From Candidatus Scatomorpha intestinavium (lineage in GTDB: Bacteria; Bacillota; Clostridia; Oscillospirales; Oscillospiraceae), in assembly GCA_018712985.1 (NCBI GenBank), contig DVGA01000034.1, forward strand, positions 1 to 64,000: a DNA stretch of 64,000 nt. The letters are read 5' to 3'. Within the stretch, counting starts at the first letter, position 1. Every line of letters begins with the position of its first letter. Below the pieces are notes generated by a model, which was given only the letters and a program-made list of their open reading frames with translations, made no database searches and was not told the DNA's origin. The position numbers were made by a program, and so were the translations under genes. Positions 8,957-19,093 of this stretch are shown here, piece by piece.

Positions 8957-10150
8957 TTATCCTACGGCGGAAACAGCCGCGGCGTGCACCTCGTCCTCGG
9001 TCATCCCCGGGGAGATAACGCCGCTGTACAGCAGGCGGATTATCGCCCAGTCGAGCGCAGAGGGCCAGTCGGCCGTTTCGTGGTACTGGTAGAATATGCT
9101 CTCGGGGTGGTCATAGGTGTCCGTCAGCAGCCCGAGGCCCTGGCACAGCTCCTCAGCTATCACGGCGTTGCGCAGGCTCTGCGTTATGTCCGTGCTGTAG
9201 TAGATCTCGCCCTCGTTTATGATGAAATCGTTCCACCAGACGGTGACATAGCCATTGTAGCCATCGCCGAGTATATCGTCCATCTCGGCCTGGCTGATGA
9301 AATGCACGTTGAGGTTGGCCGCGCCGGGCTCTTCGGCTGCGCTGATGCCGGGGAAGCCGGGGACAGAGCAGAGGGCTTCTGCCAATGCGGTGAAGCGTTC
9401 AAGGTCCTCCTCGGTCGGGCTGCCGTAAATATAGTACGCAACCGGCTCGTCCCAGCGCACGACATTGCAGAACTCGTCGCCGTATTCCGAACCGAGCGCC
9501 ACGGAGCAGAAGTAGTCGATTATCTCGCCGCCAGTGTAGCCTTCAGCGGTTATCAGATCGCCATCCGCCTCGCCGGGATAGGCCGCGCGGAAGAGTATGG
9601 CCGCGGCCTGCGCGCGGGTGAGGGGGGCGCCGGGGCGGAAAGAGCCGTCCTCAAAGCCCTCTATGAGCCCGTTCGAGCTAAGGGCGAGCACGCCGTCGAG
9701 GCAGCCCGGGCTTATCTCCGCCGCATCCGAAAAGCTGAGCTCCGCGCCGTCCTGCACGCTGATTCCGAAGGCGGCGGCGACGATTTTACAGAAGAGCTCG
9801 CGCGTTGCGGCGCTGTCATAGCCCGTGCGGGGCACGTCCTCCTCGCTGAGCCAGCCGGATTCATAGGCGTAGGCCATCTGGACTCCCGCCCAGTGCGACT
9901 CGTCCGCGCCGGTTGCCGCGCCGGTCATGCGCGCTGCGAGCGTTACTGCCTCGGCCGCCGAAACGGACCGCTCGGGGCGGAAGGTGCCGTCCTCATAACC
10001 GGAAATGTGCCCGTCGGCCACCATGCGGCTGACTTCGCCGTAGTACCAGGCGCCGGGCTCAACGTCAGACAGGCCGGAAGAGGCGTTGGCCGAAAGCGAA
10101 AGCGTGAGCGCAAAGGCGCACAGCAGGACTAATGAGACGGGCTTTTTCAC
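8957..10150 (-). CDS. Exported S-layer homology (SLH) domain protein with DUF2927-like C-terminal region
   Basis: Signal peptide; SLH repeats (MVADGHISGYEDGTFRPERSVSAAEAVTLAARM; SSNGLIEGFEDGSFRPGAPLTRAQAAAILFRA); C-term EELCQGLGLLTDTYDHPESIF. Confidence 0.8.
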   Translation of the reverse strand: MKKPVSLVLLCAFALTLSLSANASSGLSDVEPGAWYYGEVSRMVADGHISGYEDGTFRPERSVSAAEAVTLAARMTGAATGADESHWAGVQMAYAYESGWLSEEDVPRTGYDSAATRELFCKIVAAAFGISVQDGAELSFSDAAEISPGCLDGVLALSSNGLIEGFEDGSFRPGAPLTRAQAAAILFRAAYPGEADGDLITAEGYTGGEIIDYFCSVALGSEYGDEFCNVVRWDEPVAYYIYGSPTEEDLERFTALAEALCSVPGFPGISAAEEPGAANLNVHFISQAEMDDILGDGYNGYVTVWWNDFIINEGEIYYSTDITQSLRNAVIAEELCQGLGLLTDTYDHPESIFYQYHETADWPSALDWAIIRLLYSGVISPGMTEDEVHAAAVSAVG

Positions 10151-10182
10151 CGGGTACCTCCTGACTTTTATTTGAAGCGGCG

Positions 10183-10647
10183 TCAGAACTTTTCCTTGAC
10201 GGCCCGGTCCATCTCGCGCTTCGCGTCCCGCTCGGAAGCGGCGGCGCGCTTGTCATAGAGCTTTTTGCCCTTGCAGAGCCCCAGCTCGAGCTTTACCCGC
10301 CCGTCCTTGAAATACAGCGAGAGCGGGATGAGCGCGACGCCGTCCTGCATAACGCGGGCGTTCAGGCGGTTTATCTCGCGCTTGTGCATCAGCAGGCGCT
10401 TCGGCCGCATCGGGTCGCGGTTGAAGATGTTGCCCTTTTCATACGGGCTGATGTGCAGCCCGCGGGCAAAGAGCTCCCCGTCCTTTATCGTGCAGAACGA
10501 GTCCTTCAGATTGACCGTCCCGGCGCGGATGCTCTTGACCTCCGTGCCGAAAAGCTCGATGCCGGCCTCGTACCGCTCAAGGACGAAGTAGTCGTGGAAC
10601 GCCTTGCGGTTCTGCGCTATCTGTTTTATGCCCTGCGCGCGCGCCAC
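10183..10647 (-). CDS. smpB: SsrA-binding protein SmpB
   Basis: [42 protein letters not shown]…; GTG start at 10647 behind an AGGAGGG SD is preferred over the longer ORF. Confidence 0.95.
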   Translation of the reverse strand: MARAQGIKQIAQNRKAFHDYFVLERYEAGIELFGTEVKSIRAGTVNLKDSFCTIKDGELFARGLHISPYEKGNIFNRDPMRPKRLLMHKREINRLNARVMQDGVALIPLSLYFKDGRVKLELGLCKGKKLYDKRAAASERDAKREMDRAVKEKF

Positions 10648-10738
10648 GGCGCTCCCTCCTCTCGAATCCGGGCCTACTGACGCGTAGTATAACACATCTG
10701 TCAAGGGAAATAAACCCCGGTTTGTTAACAATTACATT

Positions 10739-10972
10739 TCAGCGCAGCAGGAAGGGGAGGGCGTAGTCCGCCAGGCTGACGGAGAACTCCGGGGCGGGCC
10801 GGGCGAGGATGAGTACGCCGCCCTCGCCGGAGAAGAGCTCGAGCTCCATGCGCGGCCAGGGCCGCAAGCCGCTTTCCTCAAGCGCGCGGCGCACAAGCGA
10901 GGCGGCGGCGCGCTTGTCGGGGCTGCCGGGGACGAATATGGCCGCCGAGGCGGCTGAGACGCTTATTTCCAT
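10739..10972 (-). CDS. Small protein of unknown function
   Basis: 77 aa from ATG at 10972 preceded by GGAGGTATTACAT; upstream of smpB on the same strand. Confidence 0.5.
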   Translation of the reverse strand: MEISVSAASAAIFVPGSPDKRAAASLVRRALEESGLRPWPRMELELFSGEGGVLILARPAPEFSVSLADYALPFLLR

Positions 10973-11105
10973 ATGTAATACCTCCGTAGGCATATCATCG
11001 CCCGGGAAGGCGCGCGCGTCAAGTTAAAAATACTGGCATTCCTTAATCATATGTGGTAAAATGACCTGATAGCTACCGGGATTATTGACTGCGGAGGCTT
11101 GTAAA

Positions 11106-11645
11106 ATGGCTTTTGAAAAGAGAATAGACGGACAGACCCTCTATGAGGGCGTGATAGTGAACGTAAGGCTCGACCGCGCGGAGCTGGTGAACGGCGACGT
11201 GGTGCGCCGTGAGGTCGTGGAGCACCCCGGCGGCGTGACCGTGATACCCGTTGAGCCGGACGGCACCGTGTGGTGTGTAAGGCAGTTCCGCTATCCCTTC
11301 GGGAGGGAGATGCTCGAGACGCCGGCGGGCAAGCTCGAGCCGGGGGAGGACCCCGCGGAGTGCGCCGTCCGCGAGCTCTCGGAGGAGACGGGGCTGACGG
11401 CGGACGAGCTTATTTACCTCGGGCCCTGCTGCACCTCGCCCGGGTTTTCCACCGAGGTGCTGCACATATACCTCGCCCTCGGCCTGCACCGCGGGGCGAT
11501 GCACCTCGACCCCGACGAGTTCCTGAACGTTGAGAAGCACCCGCTCTCGGAGCTCTCAAAGCGCGTCATGAGCGGGGAAATAGACGACGGGAAGACGATA
11601 ATCGCAGTACTTAAAGCTGAAAAATATCTGGAGGGCAGGAAATGA
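11106..11645 (+). CDS. NUDIX hydrolase (ADP-ribose pyrophosphatase-like)
   Basis: Nudix box GKLEPGEDPAECAVRELSEETGLTADEL; RBS ggaggcttgtaaa. Confidence 0.92.
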   Translation: MAFEKRIDGQTLYEGVIVNVRLDRAELVNGDVVRREVVEHPGGVTVIPVEPDGTVWCVRQFRYPFGREMLETPAGKLEPGEDPAECAVRELSEETGLTADELIYLGPCCTSPGFSTEVLHIYLALGLHRGAMHLDPDEFLNVEKHPLSELSKRVMSGEIDDGKTIIAVLKAEKYLEGRK

Positions 11646-12343
11646 ACAACAAGGTGCTCATTGTCGACGACGAACGCGCGATAGTGGACATACTGAAGTA
11701 CAACCTTGAAAAAAACGGTATGACCGCCATCTGCGCCTACGACGGCGGGGAGGGACTGCGCCTTGCGCGGGAGAGCGACCCGGACGTCATACTGTTGGAC
11801 GTCATGCTGCCTGTGATGGACGGCTTCGAGGTCTGCCGCACGCTGAGGGCGGAGGGCAACAACGTCCCGATAATCATGATAACCGCGCGCGAGGAGGAGA
11901 CAGACAAGGTTTTCGGCCTTGAGTTGGGCGCGGACGACTATATCACCAAGCCCTTTTCCATGCGCGAGGTCGTGGCCCGCGTGCGCACGAACATGCGCCG
12001 GGCGGCCTCCATGGCCCCGCAGAGCGCGCCGGAGCCCTCCGGCGACCAGCTGAGGGCCAAGGACCTTGTGATAGACAAGGCGAGGCACGCCGTTTTCAAG
12101 GACGGGAAGGAAATCGAGCTCACGCAGCGGGAATACGAGCTGATACTCTATCTTGCGGAGAACCCGGGCAAGGTTATCTCCCGCGAGGAGCTCATGAGCA
12201 GCGTGTGGCAGTACGACTACTACGGGGACCTGCGCGCGGTGGACGTTGCGATACGCCGGCTGCGCGAAAAGCTCGAGCCCAATCCCTCGGAGCCCGAATA
12301 TGTGATGACCAAGCGGGGCGCGGGATACTACTTCGCCGATTGA
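11642..12343 (+). CDS. walR: OmpR-family response regulator, WalR-like
   Basis: VLIVDDERAIVDILKYNLEKNG…LLDVMLPVMDGFEVCR; winged-helix C-terminus; wal neighbourhood. Confidence 0.85.
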   Translation: MNNKVLIVDDERAIVDILKYNLEKNGMTAICAYDGGEGLRLARESDPDVILLDVMLPVMDGFEVCRTLRAEGNNVPIIMITAREEETDKVFGLELGADDYITKPFSMREVVARVRTNMRRAASMAPQSAPEPSGDQLRAKDLVIDKARHAVFKDGKEIELTQREYELILYLAENPGKVISREELMSSVWQYDYYGDLRAVDVAIRRLREKLEPNPSEPEYVMTKRGAGYYFAD

Positions 12344-12371
12344 CGGCGGCGCTCGGCGCGGAGGGCGGCGT

Positions 12372-13862
12372 ATGAAGCAGGACAGTTCAAAAAAAGCCGG
12401 CACGGCCAGGTCGGGGCTCGTGAGCCTCTATACCAAGCTCGTGCTCATAATATTCGTGCTTATCATCGCGCTGATGGTTGTGACGGGCGTTTTTCTCACC
12501 CGCGGCGTGAGCAGCTTTTATACAAACGAGTTTTACGACCAGATGCAGGAGGTGTTTTCCAGCGTCGGGCTCGCAGAGGACCTGAGGGAGAGCGCGGCCG
12601 CGGGGGACTATGAGCATATGGCCGCGATAATCCGCACCTACGCCGGCCAGCTCGGCATAGACTCCGGGACGAGGAACTTCCACATCCTCTCCGGGGACAC
12701 CGGCGCGTGGCTGGCGGGCAGCACACAGCCGGAAAACGGAATCGAGATCACCCCGAACATAGTGACGGCCATAGAGGGCGGGAACGGCTACGCCTACGAC
12801 CCCGGCGCGGACTACATGGATGTGGCCCTGCCGATCGACGGCGGGAGCACGGGGTACATCATATACGTCGTGGACAACAAGTCCACGATGACCAGCCTGA
12901 ACGACCAGCTTATATCCATAATAGTCGACGCGCTGATAGTCGGCCTGGTCATATCCGTCCTGCTCTGCCTGATACTCGCAAGGGCCATCACCTCGCCGAT
13001 ACAGGACCTCACCCGCGCGGCCGAAAAGGTGGCCGGAGGGGACTTTACGGACAAGGTGGAGAACGACTCGAAGGACGAAATCGGCGTCCTGACGCGCACC
13101 TTCAACGACATGGCCGGGCAGCTTGAGGACACGCTGGACGATCTGACGAAATCGGAGCAGATGCGCCGCGAGTTCGTCGCAAACGTTTCCCATGAGCTGC
13201 GCACGCCCATAACCAGCGTCCGCAGCTATGCCGAGACGCTGGAGGACGAGCCGGACATGCCGGAGGACACGCGGCAGCGCTTCCTCGAGGTCATACTCAA
13301 CGAGAGCGACCGCATGACGAAAATCGTGCAGGACCTGCTCACGCTCTCACGCTTCGACGCGGGGAGCATCGAGTTCTCCTTCGCGGAGTTCAGCTTTGAA
13401 AAATCCGTGCGCGACGTGTACAACGCCATGGCGATGGAGGCGCAGGCGCACGGGCACCACTTCGTGCTCGAGCTCGAGCCGGACATCCCGAAGATCCGCG
13501 GAGACAGGCAGCGCGTGGAGCAGGTGCTCATAAACATGGTGTCGAACGCCGTGAAATACACGAAGGACGGCGGGCGGATAAGCGTGAGCGCCGGGACGAA
13601 AAACGGCGAGGTCTGGTGCTCCGTGCGTGACAACGGCATCGGCATCCCGGCCGAGGACACGCAGAAGGTGTTCGACCGGTTTTACCGCGTGGACAAGGCG
13701 CGCAGCCGCGAGAGCGGCGGCACCGGCCTCGGCCTCTCCATAGCTCAGGAGATAGTTGTCCGCCACGGCGGGCACATAGAGCTGCAGAGCCGGCTCGGCC
13801 ATGGCACTGTTATAACCGTATACCTGCCGGTGGAGGGCCCCAGCGATGAAAAACAGCGCTGA
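12372..13862 (+). CDS. walK: Sensor histidine kinase, WalK-like (HAMP, HisKA, HATPase)
   Basis: Two TM segments, HAMP, FVANVSHELRTPITSVRSYAETL, VFDRFYRVDKARSRESGGTGLGLSIAQEIV. Confidence 0.88.
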   Translation: MKQDSSKKAGTARSGLVSLYTKLVLIIFVLIIALMVVTGVFLTRGVSSFYTNEFYDQMQEVFSSVGLAEDLRESAAAGDYEHMAAIIRTYAGQLGIDSGTRNFHILSGDTGAWLAGSTQPENGIEITPNIVTAIEGGNGYAYDPGADYMDVALPIDGGSTGYIIYVVDNKSTMTSLNDQLISIIVDALIVGLVISVLLCLILARAITSPIQDLTRAAEKVAGGDFTDKVENDSKDEIGVLTRTFNDMAGQLEDTLDDLTKSEQMRREFVANVSHELRTPITSVRSYAETLEDEPDMPEDTRQRFLEVILNESDRMTKIVQDLLTLSRFDAGSIEFSFAEFSFEKSVRDVYNAMAMEAQAHGHHFVLELEPDIPKIRGDRQRVEQVLINMVSNAVKYTKDGGRISVSAGTKNGEVWCSVRDNGIGIPAEDTQKVFDRFYRVDKARSRESGGTGLGLSIAQEIVVRHGGHIELQSRLGHGTVITVYLPVEGPSDEKQR

Positions 13863-15147
13863 AAAGCCGCGCCGCCGGCTCAAAAAGGGCGCGGTGAACG
13901 CCCTTCAGAACCTTGCGATAGTCCTGCTGCTCATCGTGGGCATAGGGCTGAGCGCCGCGGGCGGGCTGCTGCCGGCGGACGCCTTCGCGCTATGGTTCCG
14001 CGACAGGACGCAGGCCGAGGAGGCCGACGACGGCTATGCCCCGGCGGCATCGCCGTACTGCATAGTGGTGACCCCGCAGGACGGCGCGCACAGCGCCGTG
14101 ATGTACAGCGCCGAGGAGCTGGACGACACTTACGGGCGCTTTTCGGCCATGCTGGGCGAGGCGCTCGGCTCCTCGCACGACGCGCAGGCCGTGAGCGAGG
14201 AGCAGTGGCGCTCGGCGCTCGGCGGCAGGGGCGTGTACTTCGATTTTTACAACGACTTTTTGCTCTCGACCTACGCGATATGGCTCGGCACGACGATGAC
14301 GGGCGAGGCCTCCGGACACACGGCGCGGAGGATATGCCTCGCCATAGAGGACGGGGAGGTCGCGCTCTATTATATCCGCCCGCGGGCGAACGACGGGCGC
14401 TACTATTTCCGCTGCGATACCGCCCTGCCGGCGGATGCCCTCGCCGCACAGCTCGGCACAGCCGTGCCGAACGGCGCGGAGTTCTGCTTCGAGCGCGGGG
14501 CGGGCTATGAGCTCATAGACCCGTATTTTGTGATGACTGCCGACACGCCGCAGGTGTATTCCGCCTCGGCGCACAACTCGCTCTCCGACCTCGGCGAGGC
14601 GGAGGCCATGGCGGCCTTCGGGATGAACAGCTACCTCGCCCAGAGTTATCCTGAGGCGGACGGGACGCTCGTCTGGGTCGACGGGGACGCGACCATACGC
14701 ATAGGGACGGACGGGACGCTTTATTACTCCTCGCGCCAGCCGGAGCCCGGCGAAGAGGCCCGGCTCGGCCCGGCCGCAGCCATAGAGTTCGGGCGCAGCA
14801 TTGTTGAGCAGACCCTCGGCAGCGTGAGCGGGGACGCGTCGCTGCAGCTTTCCTACATGTGGTTCGATGAGGCTACCGAGTCGTACCTGCTGCGCTTCAA
14901 CTACGAGCTGAACGGCCTGCCGGTGGAGCTGCAGGGTGGGCAGAGCGCGGCGGAGATAATGTTCGTGGGCAGCACGGTGTACTACGCCATGCTGCACTTC
15001 AGGGCGTATACCCTTGAAAACACAACTGAAAACGTCCTGCCGGTGGACATGGCGGCGTCCATAGCCAACTCGCAGGGCGGAGGCGAGCCGCGACTTTCGT
15101 ACATCGACAGCGCGGACGGAGTTTCAGTGAACTGGCCGGTCAAGTGA
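13846..15147 (+). CDS. Membrane-anchored protein in YycH position
   Basis: One N-terminal TM followed by a large extracytoplasmic region; between walK and the YycI-like gene. Confidence 0.55.
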   Translation: MKNSAEKPRRRLKKGAVNALQNLAIVLLLIVGIGLSAAGGLLPADAFALWFRDRTQAEEADDGYAPAASPYCIVVTPQDGAHSAVMYSAEELDDTYGRFSAMLGEALGSSHDAQAVSEEQWRSALGGRGVYFDFYNDFLLSTYAIWLGTTMTGEASGHTARRICLAIEDGEVALYYIRPRANDGRYYFRCDTALPADALAAQLGTAVPNGAEFCFERGAGYELIDPYFVMTADTPQVYSASAHNSLSDLGEAEAMAAFGMNSYLAQSYPEADGTLVWVDGDATIRIGTDGTLYYSSRQPEPGEEARLGPAAAIEFGRSIVEQTLGSVSGDASLQLSYMWFDEATESYLLRFNYELNGLPVELQGGQSAAEIMFVGSTVYYAMLHFRAYTLENTTENVLPVDMAASIANSQGGGEPRLSYIDSADGVSVNWPVK

Positions 15148-15148
15148 T

Positions 15149-15991
15149 ATGGATAAGGTCAAAGCCAAAAACTTTATAATTATCGTCCTGCTGATTATGG
15201 ACGCGATCCTCCTCGCCCTGATAGGCGCGGACCTCGCGCGCTCGGCGTCCTCTTCGCGCGCAGCGTTGGAGGGCGCGGTGAGCGTGCTCGCGGAGAACGG
15301 GATCAGCGTTTCGGAAAACCTGAGCTTCGACGCGGGGCCGGTGAACGTCTACACCACCTCGCGCGACGAGCAGCTTGAGCGGCAGCATGTGAATGCCCTG
15401 CTCGGCGAGAGCGAATACGTCGACCTCGGCGGAAGCATCATCACCTATTACGCGCTCGACGGCAGCGGGGAGGCGACTTTCCGCGGCGTCGGCGGCATAC
15501 AGGTGAGGCTCGGCGGCTGGACCGCCGGAGAGGGCTTCAACGCCGAAAATGAGGCGAGGCAGATGGCCTCCGAGCTGGGGATCGAAGTCCTTACGGGCAG
15601 CGGCACGGCGCAGGTGAACGTGAACGAGGAGGGCGGCGGCACGGTCGTGCTCTTCTGCGCGCACGAGGGCGTGCTTATAGCCAACTGCCGGCTGGTTTTC
15701 ACCTTCGGGGACGGCTCAGTGGTAATAGAGGGTACCCGCCCGCTGGACACCGTTACATCGGCGGTCGAGGCGGACCCGCTCGACGCACCGACGGCGCTGA
15801 TGCGCTTCCTCGAGCTGTTGCGCGAGCGCGGCCAGGTCTGCTCGGAGATCAGCTCCGCCTCCCTCGCGTACTATTTCACCGCCACGGCTGCGGGCGACGG
15901 CACGCTTGAGCCCGTCTGGCGTATCATAACGGACACGGGGGATTTTTACCTTAACGCCGTAACGGGCGCGGCGGTGGAAAACGTCGGCTAA
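15149..15991 (+). CDS. YycI-like two-component regulatory protein
   Basis: MDKVKAKNFIIIVLLIMDAILLALIG N-terminus resembles YycI; operon position. Confidence 0.6.
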   Translation: MDKVKAKNFIIIVLLIMDAILLALIGADLARSASSSRAALEGAVSVLAENGISVSENLSFDAGPVNVYTTSRDEQLERQHVNALLGESEYVDLGGSIITYYALDGSGEATFRGVGGIQVRLGGWTAGEGFNAENEARQMASELGIEVLTGSGTAQVNVNEEGGGTVVLFCAHEGVLIANCRLVFTFGDGSVVIEGTRPLDTVTSAVEADPLDAPTALMRFLELLRERGQVCSEISSASLAYYFTATAAGDGTLEPVWRIITDTGDFYLNAVTGAAVENVG

Positions 15992-16204
15992 AGGCCGCCG
16001 GACATTGACCGTTTTGTGCAGATATACGGCCGGAGCGGCGTCAATTTGGGCATATGGACTGAGAATTGCTCAAAAAGCCCCCATGGCTTGAACATTTGGC
16101 AAATATGTGTTAAAATACTTTGTTAGTATAGGTTCATTGGGGACACAATAGACGTGGAAAGGTTCAAGAGGGTCCCGGCCCATCGCTTTGGAAGGTGTGA
16201 GAAT

Positions 16205-17506
16205 TTGGAAAAATACGTTATCAGAGGCGGACGCCAGCTCCATGGTGAGATAGAAGTAAGCGGGGCGAAGAACGCCGCAGTGGCTATTATACCCGCAGCG
16301 CTCATGGTTGACGGCGTGTGCCGGCTGGAAAATATTCCACAGATCAGCGATGCGGACATGCTGTTGACCATACTTGAGCACCTCGGCGCGAAGGTCCGCA
16401 CCGTGAACGCAAGCACGGTGGACATAGACTGCACCGACGTAAGGTATACCGACGCGCCGTATGACCTCATGCGCAAGATAAGGGCCTCATATTACCTCAT
16501 CGGCGCGATGCTTGGCCGCTTCGGCGCGGCCAAGACCACGATGCCCGGCGGCTGCAACCTCGGCGCAAGGCCGATCGACCAGCACATAAAGGGCATGAAC
16601 GCCCTCGGCGCGGATGTCGAGGTCTCCGGCGGCTTTGTCTATGCCAGCACGCCGGACGGCTCGCTGCACGGGGCGCGCATTTACCTTGACAAGGTCTCCG
16701 TCGGTGCGACGATGAACATCATACTCGCGGCCTCGATGGCCAAGGGCAGGACCGTCATAGAAAACTGCGCAAAGGAGCCGCACATCGTCGACCTCGCCAA
16801 CTTCCTCAACTCCATGGGCGCGGACGTGCGCGGAGCAGGCACGGACTCCATAAAGGTGAACGGCGTGGACAGGCTCCATGGCGGGACCTACACGATAATC
16901 CCCGACCAGATAGAGGCCGGCACGTATATGGTGGCCTGCGCCGCCGCGGGCGGAGAGGTGAAGATCAAGAACGTCATCCCCCGCCACCTCGAGAGCATAA
17001 GCGCCAAGCTACGCGAGATGGGCGTAGTCATAATCGAGGGTGAGGACTCTGTGGTCGTGAAGAGCAGCGGTAAGCTCCACCGCGTGAACGTCAAGACCAT
17101 GCCGTATCCCGGCTTCCCGACGGACATGCAGCCCCAGGTGGCCACGGCCCTCTGCCTGGCCGAGGGCACGAGCGTTATAACCGAGGGGATTTACGACAAC
17201 CGCTTCAAGTATACGAGCGAGCTGCGCAAAATGGGCGCACAGATACAGGTTGACGGCCGCACCGCCGTCATCGAGGGCGTGAGCCGACTGTCCGGCGCGC
17301 CCGTCGCCGCCTGCGACCTGCGCGCGGGCGCGGCAATGGTCATTGCCGGGCTGTGCGCGGAGGGGACGACTTACGTGGAGGACATCCACTACATCGAGCG
17401 CGGGTATGAGAATTTCGTCGGCAAGCTCCGCAGCCTCGGCGCGGACATAGCCCTTGTCTCCGAGCCGGACGAGCCCGGCACCATCAAGAGCGCGAGCGCC
17501 GGCTGA
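16205..17506 (+). CDS. murA: UDP-N-acetylglucosamine 1-carboxyvinyltransferase
   Basis: YVIRGGRQLHGEIEVSGAKNAAVAIIPAAL; LGRFGAAKTTMPGGCNLGARPIDQHIKGM; TTG start at 16205 preferred (SD ggaaggtg). Confidence 0.95.
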   Translation: MEKYVIRGGRQLHGEIEVSGAKNAAVAIIPAALMVDGVCRLENIPQISDADMLLTILEHLGAKVRTVNASTVDIDCTDVRYTDAPYDLMRKIRASYYLIGAMLGRFGAAKTTMPGGCNLGARPIDQHIKGMNALGADVEVSGGFVYASTPDGSLHGARIYLDKVSVGATMNIILAASMAKGRTVIENCAKEPHIVDLANFLNSMGADVRGAGTDSIKVNGVDRLHGGTYTIIPDQIEAGTYMVACAAAGGEVKIKNVIPRHLESISAKLREMGVVIIEGEDSVVVKSSGKLHRVNVKTMPYPGFPTDMQPQVATALCLAEGTSVITEGIYDNRFKYTSELRKMGAQIQVDGRTAVIEGVSRLSGAPVAACDLRAGAAMVIAGLCAEGTTYVEDIHYIERGYENFVGKLRSLGADIALVSEPDEPGTIKSASAG

Positions 17507-18288
17507 TGCGTATAAGCGTATTCGCCAGCGGCTCGTCGGGCAACTGCGCTCTTTTTTCCTCGGAAGGGACCAATATCCTGATCGACGCGGGCATTTCCGC
17601 GCGGAGGATCTGCGCGTTCCTGTCCGGGGAGGGGCTCGCCCCGGGCGATTTGGACGGGATTTTGATAACACACGAGCACAGCGACCACGTATCCGGCCTG
17701 CCAACGCTGCTCAGGCGCTTCCCGCTGAGGGTGCTGGCGCCGGGCATGGCGGCGGAGCGGCTGCGCTCGTCCCTCCCCGGCTGCGGGGAATACATAGAGG
17801 AGATCGCGCCGGGCGAGGGCTTTGCCCTTGGCGGCGCGTATGTGTCGGCCTTTGCGACGATGCACGACGCCGCCGGGAGCGTGGGCTACCGCCTGGACGC
17901 CGACGGGGCCTTCGGTGTGTGCACGGACCTCGGCTGCGTGACCGACGAGGTGCTCGACTGCCTTATGGGCGTAGACGCCGCGCTGATCGAGGCAAACCAC
18001 GACGTGGACATGCTCCGCCGCGGCCCGTACCCCGCCTATCTCAAGCGTCGGATCCTCTCCGACCGCGGGCACCTCTCAAACGATGACTGCGCGCGCCTTG
18101 CCGTCGCACTCTCGGCCGGAGGGGCCGAAAGGCTGATACTCGGCCACCTGAGCCGCCACAACAACACCCCGGACGCGGCCTATGCCGCCGTCAGCTCGGC
18201 GCTGAGTGGGAGCTCGGCGCGCTGCGAGCTGCTCGTGGCGCCTCCGCTCGGGCCGCTTATCTTAGAGGAAAAGCGATGCTCGGCGTGA
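17506..18288 (+). CDS. MBL-fold metallohydrolase, WalJ/YycJ-like
   Basis: SSGNCALFSSEGTNILIDAGISARRI, THEHSDHVSGLP; wal neighbourhood. Confidence 0.88.
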   Translation: MRISVFASGSSGNCALFSSEGTNILIDAGISARRICAFLSGEGLAPGDLDGILITHEHSDHVSGLPTLLRRFPLRVLAPGMAAERLRSSLPGCGEYIEEIAPGEGFALGGAYVSAFATMHDAAGSVGYRLDADGAFGVCTDLGCVTDEVLDCLMGVDAALIEANHDVDMLRRGPYPAYLKRRILSDRGHLSNDDCARLAVALSAGGAERLILGHLSRHNNTPDAAYAAVSSALSGSSARCELLVAPPLGPLILEEKRCSA

Positions 18289-18758
18289 CCTTCGTCTGTG
18301 TAGGCAGGATGCGCGAGGCGCATTATATTTCGGCCTTCGCCGAGTATGAAAAGCGCCTCGGCTCGCTCTGCCGCTTCGAGCTGAAGGAAATAGCGGAGGT
18401 ACGGCTGTCGGAGCGGCCGTCGGACGCGGAGATAGCCGCCGCGCTGCGGCGCGAGGGCGAGGCTATAGAGCGCGCGGTGCCAAAGGGCGCGCTGACGGTG
18501 GCTATGTGCATAGAAGGCCGGCATATGCCGAGCGAGGGACTCGCAAAGCTGCTGAATACCGCCGCGGAAGGCGGGCGGTCCCGGGTCTGCTTCATCGTGG
18601 GCGGCTCATACGGCCTGAGCGGGGACGTGAAGGGCCGCGCGGATCTGAAGCTCTCAATGTCGGAGATGACGTTCCCGCACCATCTGGCGAGGGTAATGCT
18701 CGCCGAGCAGGTGTACAGGGCGCTCACAATAAACAGCGGCTCGCGTTACCACAAGTGA
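18276..18758 (+). CDS. rlmH: 23S rRNA pseudouridine(1915)-N3-methyltransferase RlmH
   Basis: FIVGGSYGLSGDVKGRADLKLSMSEMTFPHHLARVMLAEQVYRALTINSGSRYHK. Confidence 0.95.
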   Translation: MLGVTFVCVGRMREAHYISAFAEYEKRLGSLCRFELKEIAEVRLSERPSDAEIAAALRREGEAIERAVPKGALTVAMCIEGRHMPSEGLAKLLNTAAEGGRSRVCFIVGGSYGLSGDVKGRADLKLSMSEMTFPHHLARVMLAEQVYRALTINSGSRYHK

Positions 18759-18775
18759 GCCGGGGAGGTAAGGCT

Positions 18776-19093
18776 ATGGAATTTGAACCCGGCTGGGGCA
18801 GGGATCTGCCCGGCAAACTGGCCGAGCTCTGGCCAAAGGACGAAAACGGCGAGTTTGTCGTGCCGGCCAGGCTTATCGGCTGCACGCAGATGGACATGGG
18901 CGACGCGATAGTCGAGAGCCTGCTCGACTCCGCTGAAATACCGCACTTCAAGCGTTATCCGCACTATGGTGGCTTCGGCAACCTCATGCTCGGCATGAGC
19001 GCCGAGGGCGTGGATATCTACGTCCCCGAGACCCTGCTGGAGGATGCGCAGACCTTACTTGAAGGAGATGCAGTAAATGATGAGGAGCTATAA
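18776..19093 (+). CDS. Small DUF2007-like protein
   Basis: VVPARLIGCTQMDMGDAIVESLLDSAEIPHFKRY…; ATG at 18776 with SD ggggaggtaagg. Confidence 0.6.
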   Translation: MEFEPGWGRDLPGKLAELWPKDENGEFVVPARLIGCTQMDMGDAIVESLLDSAEIPHFKRYPHYGGFGNLMLGMSAEGVDIYVPETLLEDAQTLLEGDAVNDEEL

